Of a stretch of 8,551 bases of DNA, positions 7,017-8,551 are shown piece after piece. Both the position numbers and the translations under genes were made by a program. The DNA comes from Alphaproteobacteria bacterium (GTDB taxonomy: Bacteria > Pseudomonadota > Alphaproteobacteria > UBA8366), in NCBI GenBank assembly GCA_018665505.1, contig JABJCS010000380.1, forward strand, positions 1 to 8,551, written 5' to 3'. Position 1 is the first letter of the stretch. Each line of letters starts with the position of its first letter. The notes under the pieces are model-generated. The model saw only the letters and a program-made list of their open reading frames with translations, ran no database searches and was not told the DNA's origin.

Positions 7017-7092
7017 CCCCGGCCGCGGAGCCGGGGTCCAGCGCCCTCGGTACGTCATGCTCGCTAGGTCCCGGATCGCTTCCCGTCCGGGA
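7017..7092. repeat. Palindromic intergenic element with two hairpins
   Basis: CCCCGGC (7017-7023) and GCCGGGG (7030-7036) form a perfect 7-base stem with a 6-base loop. TCCCGGA (7069-7075) and TCCGGGA (7086-7092) form a second perfect 7-base stem with a 10-base loop. The element lies in the 163-base gap between the convergent nitroreductase and RidA genes. Its CCGG-centred arms recall, but do not copy, the element at 2132-2211. Neither hairpin is followed by a T-run, so it is not a standard intrinsic terminator, though it may still help end both transcripts. Confidence 0.55.
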
Positions 7093-7119
7093 AACGATGT
7101 CAGGGATTTCCTTCTCGGT

Positions 7120-7479
7120 TCAACTCGGCATTGCTGCGGTCACGGTGATCTCGAAGAACGCTCCCTGCTGCAGAGGTGCCCCGATACAGGTCCGTATGGG
7201 AAGCCGTCCCGGCGTGAGCCAGGCGGTCCAGGCGTCGTTGAAGGCCGCGACGTCTCGTTCGACATCCGTCATGTGAATTAAGGCTGTGAGAAGCCTCGAC
7301 TTGTCAGTCCCCGCCGCCGCCAGATGCCCATCTATCACGGCTAACGCTTGGCTGGTCTGCTCGGCGATGGAAAGTGTGTTGTCCGAGGGCACGATTCCCG
7401 CAACGTAAGCAACGCCATTCCAAACGGTTACGTCGGATCGGTGCTTTAGGCTCTTGGGATTGATGTATTGGGGATCCAT
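7120..7479 (-). CDS. RidA/YjgF/UK114-family enamine/imine deaminase-like protein
   Basis: 119 residues, typical of the family (about 120-130). Visible hallmarks are NGVAYVAGIVPSD (21-33), SIAEQTSQALAVIDGHLAAAG (37-57), the strand LLTALIHMTDVERDVAAFNDAWTAW (63-87), and PIRTCIGAP (94-102) with R96, C98 and then E110. R96 and E110 match E. coli RidA R105 and E120. RidA proteins are cytosolic trimers that speed hydrolysis of reactive enamine/imine intermediates such as 2-aminoacrylate released by PLP enzymes. AAGGGAG lies 8 bases ahead of the ATG (7488-7494 on the complement). The gene follows the SelA-like PLP enzyme by 50 bases on the same strand, so it likely clears the product of that enzyme. 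The exact Rid subgroup is not determined. Confidence 0.9.
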   Translation of the reverse strand: MDPQYINPKSLKHRSDVTVWNGVAYVAGIVPSDNTLSIAEQTSQALAVIDGHLAAAGTDKSRLLTALIHMTDVERDVAAFNDAWTAWLTPGRLPIRTCIGAPLQQGAFFEITVTAAMPS

Positions 7480-7529
7480 GTGTCGTTCTCCCTTTTTTAC
7501 TCGAAACAGTAATTAAAATGCCGGTCGCG

Positions 7530-8551
7530 CTACGTGGACTTCCCACTGAACGGCAATCGGCCGAATTGGCCAAGCGTGGTGGGCCCCCTCGCATGGCTCG
7601 AGGCGGCGCCGAGTTCGACGAATCCCGAGATTGCATCCGGCGTACAGTGGTCGGCAACGAACCGGAAACCGACGAAACACCCCTCGACCATGTGGAGCAC
7701 CTGCAGATCGAAACCGGTGGCCGTCATAGAGCCGGTCGCCTCTCCCTCACCGTAAGGCGTCTTGTGCACGCCGGCCAGCTCATCGCCCTGCCTGTTCAAA
7801 GCCAAGACATGTCGTTCAGGTCCGGTCGCGAAATCGATTGTGATAGCCCATTCTCCCGAGACGTCGCTTTCAATTGAGCGATTATCGGACATGTCCGGGC
7901 GCGATTGCGTCAACGCTTCGAACAGCGCATCGGCGACGAGTACCGAATCCTCATCGCTGAGCGCGAAGGGGTTGATCATGCTGGATTTGTCGGTGCCGCC
8001 GAAGTCGTCGATCAAGATGCGGGGACTTCTCGATAGAAGTTCTGCTCGCAGCTCGACATAAGTCAGGTCCGGCTGGCACTCGGACCAATCGACCTGCAGG
8101 CGGGGAATACCGCCCGCCAGCTCGTACATCTCGAGCTTTAGCGCATTGATCGGCTGTAGTCGGTCCCTCACCGTATCCAGCCTTTCCCGCCAACGCTGCT
8201 GCTCGGCCGCGTGATCGTGTGCGAACCAGCGCTCAACGGCGGCTATGGCTCCCACGATCTGTTCCTTGCCGATCTTCATGACACGGCCGAAGCTGTGATG
8301 CGGCGGGCCGTTGTACCATGCCGCTTGAACCAGCGGCTTGCGGCCAAGCAACAATCCCGATGCCGCGGGCCCGCGCATCAACTTACTGACACTGTAGACG
8401 ACCAGATCGGCGCCGTGCGATGTCCAGTATTCGGGAAAGGTCAGCGGCTCGGACGCCGCATCCACGATGATCGGAACGTTAGCGGCGCTGGCCTCCGGCT
8501 GGATCTGGTCGAACTTCATCGTCGCATCCGCATCGCGCTCCGCCAGCAATA
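7530..8551 (-). CDS. SelA-like PLP-dependent enzyme with C-terminal beta-rich domain (N-terminus outside window)
   Basis: The frame is open at the right edge, so the start is beyond the window; 339 complete codons are seen (numbered from 8549). IIVDAAS (D30, the expected PLP-nitrogen contact) and VYSVSKLMRGPAASGLLLGRK (K56, the expected Schiff-base lysine) are followed by NGPPHHSFGRVMKIGKEQIVG (80-100). This pattern is that of the SelA-like branch of fold-type I aminotransferases, which includes D-glucosaminate-6-phosphate ammonia-lyase, rather than true selenocysteine synthase. The PLP fold ends near residue 217. A second part (about 229-339) begins SDVSGEWAITIDFATGPERH and reads as repeated beta-strands with GDELAG, GEATGSM and ISGFVELG turns, resembling a small lipocalin-like barrel. 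The reaction is probably a dehydration, deamination or aldol-type step on an amino or hydroxy acid. The RidA gene 50 bases downstream supports an enamine product. Confidence 0.82.
   Translation of the reverse strand, partial: LLAERDADATMKFDQIQPEASAANVPIIVDAASEPLTFPEYWTSHGADLVVYSVSKLMRGPAASGLLLGRKPLVQAAWYNGPPHHSFGRVMKIGKEQIVGAIAAVERWFAHDHAAEQQRWRERLDTVRDRLQPINALKLEMYELAGGIPRLQVDWSECQPDLTYVELRAELLSRSPRILIDDFGGTDKSSMINPFALSDEDSVLVADALFEALTQSRPDMSDNRSIESDVSGEWAITIDFATGPERHVLALNRQGDELAGVHKTPYGEGEATGSMTATGFDLQVLHMVEGCFVGFRFVADHCTPDAISGFVELGAASSHARGPTTLGQFGRLPFSGKST

Noticed and set aside
6988..7281. 97-residue plus-strand frame after the nitroreductase
   Set aside because: It runs through the palindromic element and then antisense to RidA; the composition looks like a translated repeat rather than a protein.
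7513..7620. Possible frameshift near the end of the SelA-like gene, since another frame reads VQWEVHVARPAF before a stop
   Set aside because: The current frame continues with a plausible GQFGRLPF ending for the C-terminal domain, and nothing in the upstream part requires a frame change.
7304..7657. 117-residue minus-strand frame bridging the SelA-like and RidA genes
   Set aside because: It overlaps both well-supported genes in another frame and has low-complexity Arg/Ser/Pro-rich content.

Overview
The window comes from a GC-rich proteobacterial chromosome, most likely an alphaproteobacterium. I infer this from the codon choice, the gene families (HyuB, TauD, NUDT19-like Nudix, DUF6134, SelA-like/RidA) and two intergenic palindromic elements of the 'attccggg...cccggaat' style common in that class. 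There is no sign of phage, plasmid, insertion sequence, CRISPR array, tRNA or rRNA. It reads as a metabolic accessory region.

Left part (1-2108, plus strand): the 3' end of a hydantoinase B/5-oxoprolinase-type gene, followed 13 bases later by a MarR-like winged-helix regulator, then a separate exported DUF6134-type protein. Between this block and the convergent minus-strand block (2109-2246) lies a two-hairpin palindromic element.

Centre (2247-6049, minus strand, transcribed right to left): NUDIX hydrolase, then a TauD/TfdA-type Fe(II)/2-oxoglutarate dioxygenase, a fumarate-reductase/SdhA-type flavoprotein, and a short [2Fe-2S] protein. The last three are tightly packed (4-base gap, then a 4-base ATGA overlap) and almost certainly form one transcription unit. 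The flavoprotein keeps most substrate-binding residues of the fumarate reductase family but has Phe in place of a key His. Its iron-sulfur partner is only the N-terminal half of a normal SdhB/FrdB. This dioxygenase plus two-component flavoenzyme set is the most interesting part of the window; its substrate cannot be read from the sequence.

Right part (6177-8551): an NfsA/FRP-type nitroreductase on the plus strand, divergent from the NUDIX gene, then a second palindromic intergenic element. On the minus strand follow a RidA-family protein and, at the right edge, the C-terminal part of a SelA-like PLP enzyme with an extra C-terminal beta-rich domain. RidA next to an enamine-generating PLP enzyme makes functional sense, because RidA hydrolyses reactive enamine/imine products. 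The gaps between genes are all under 300 bases.
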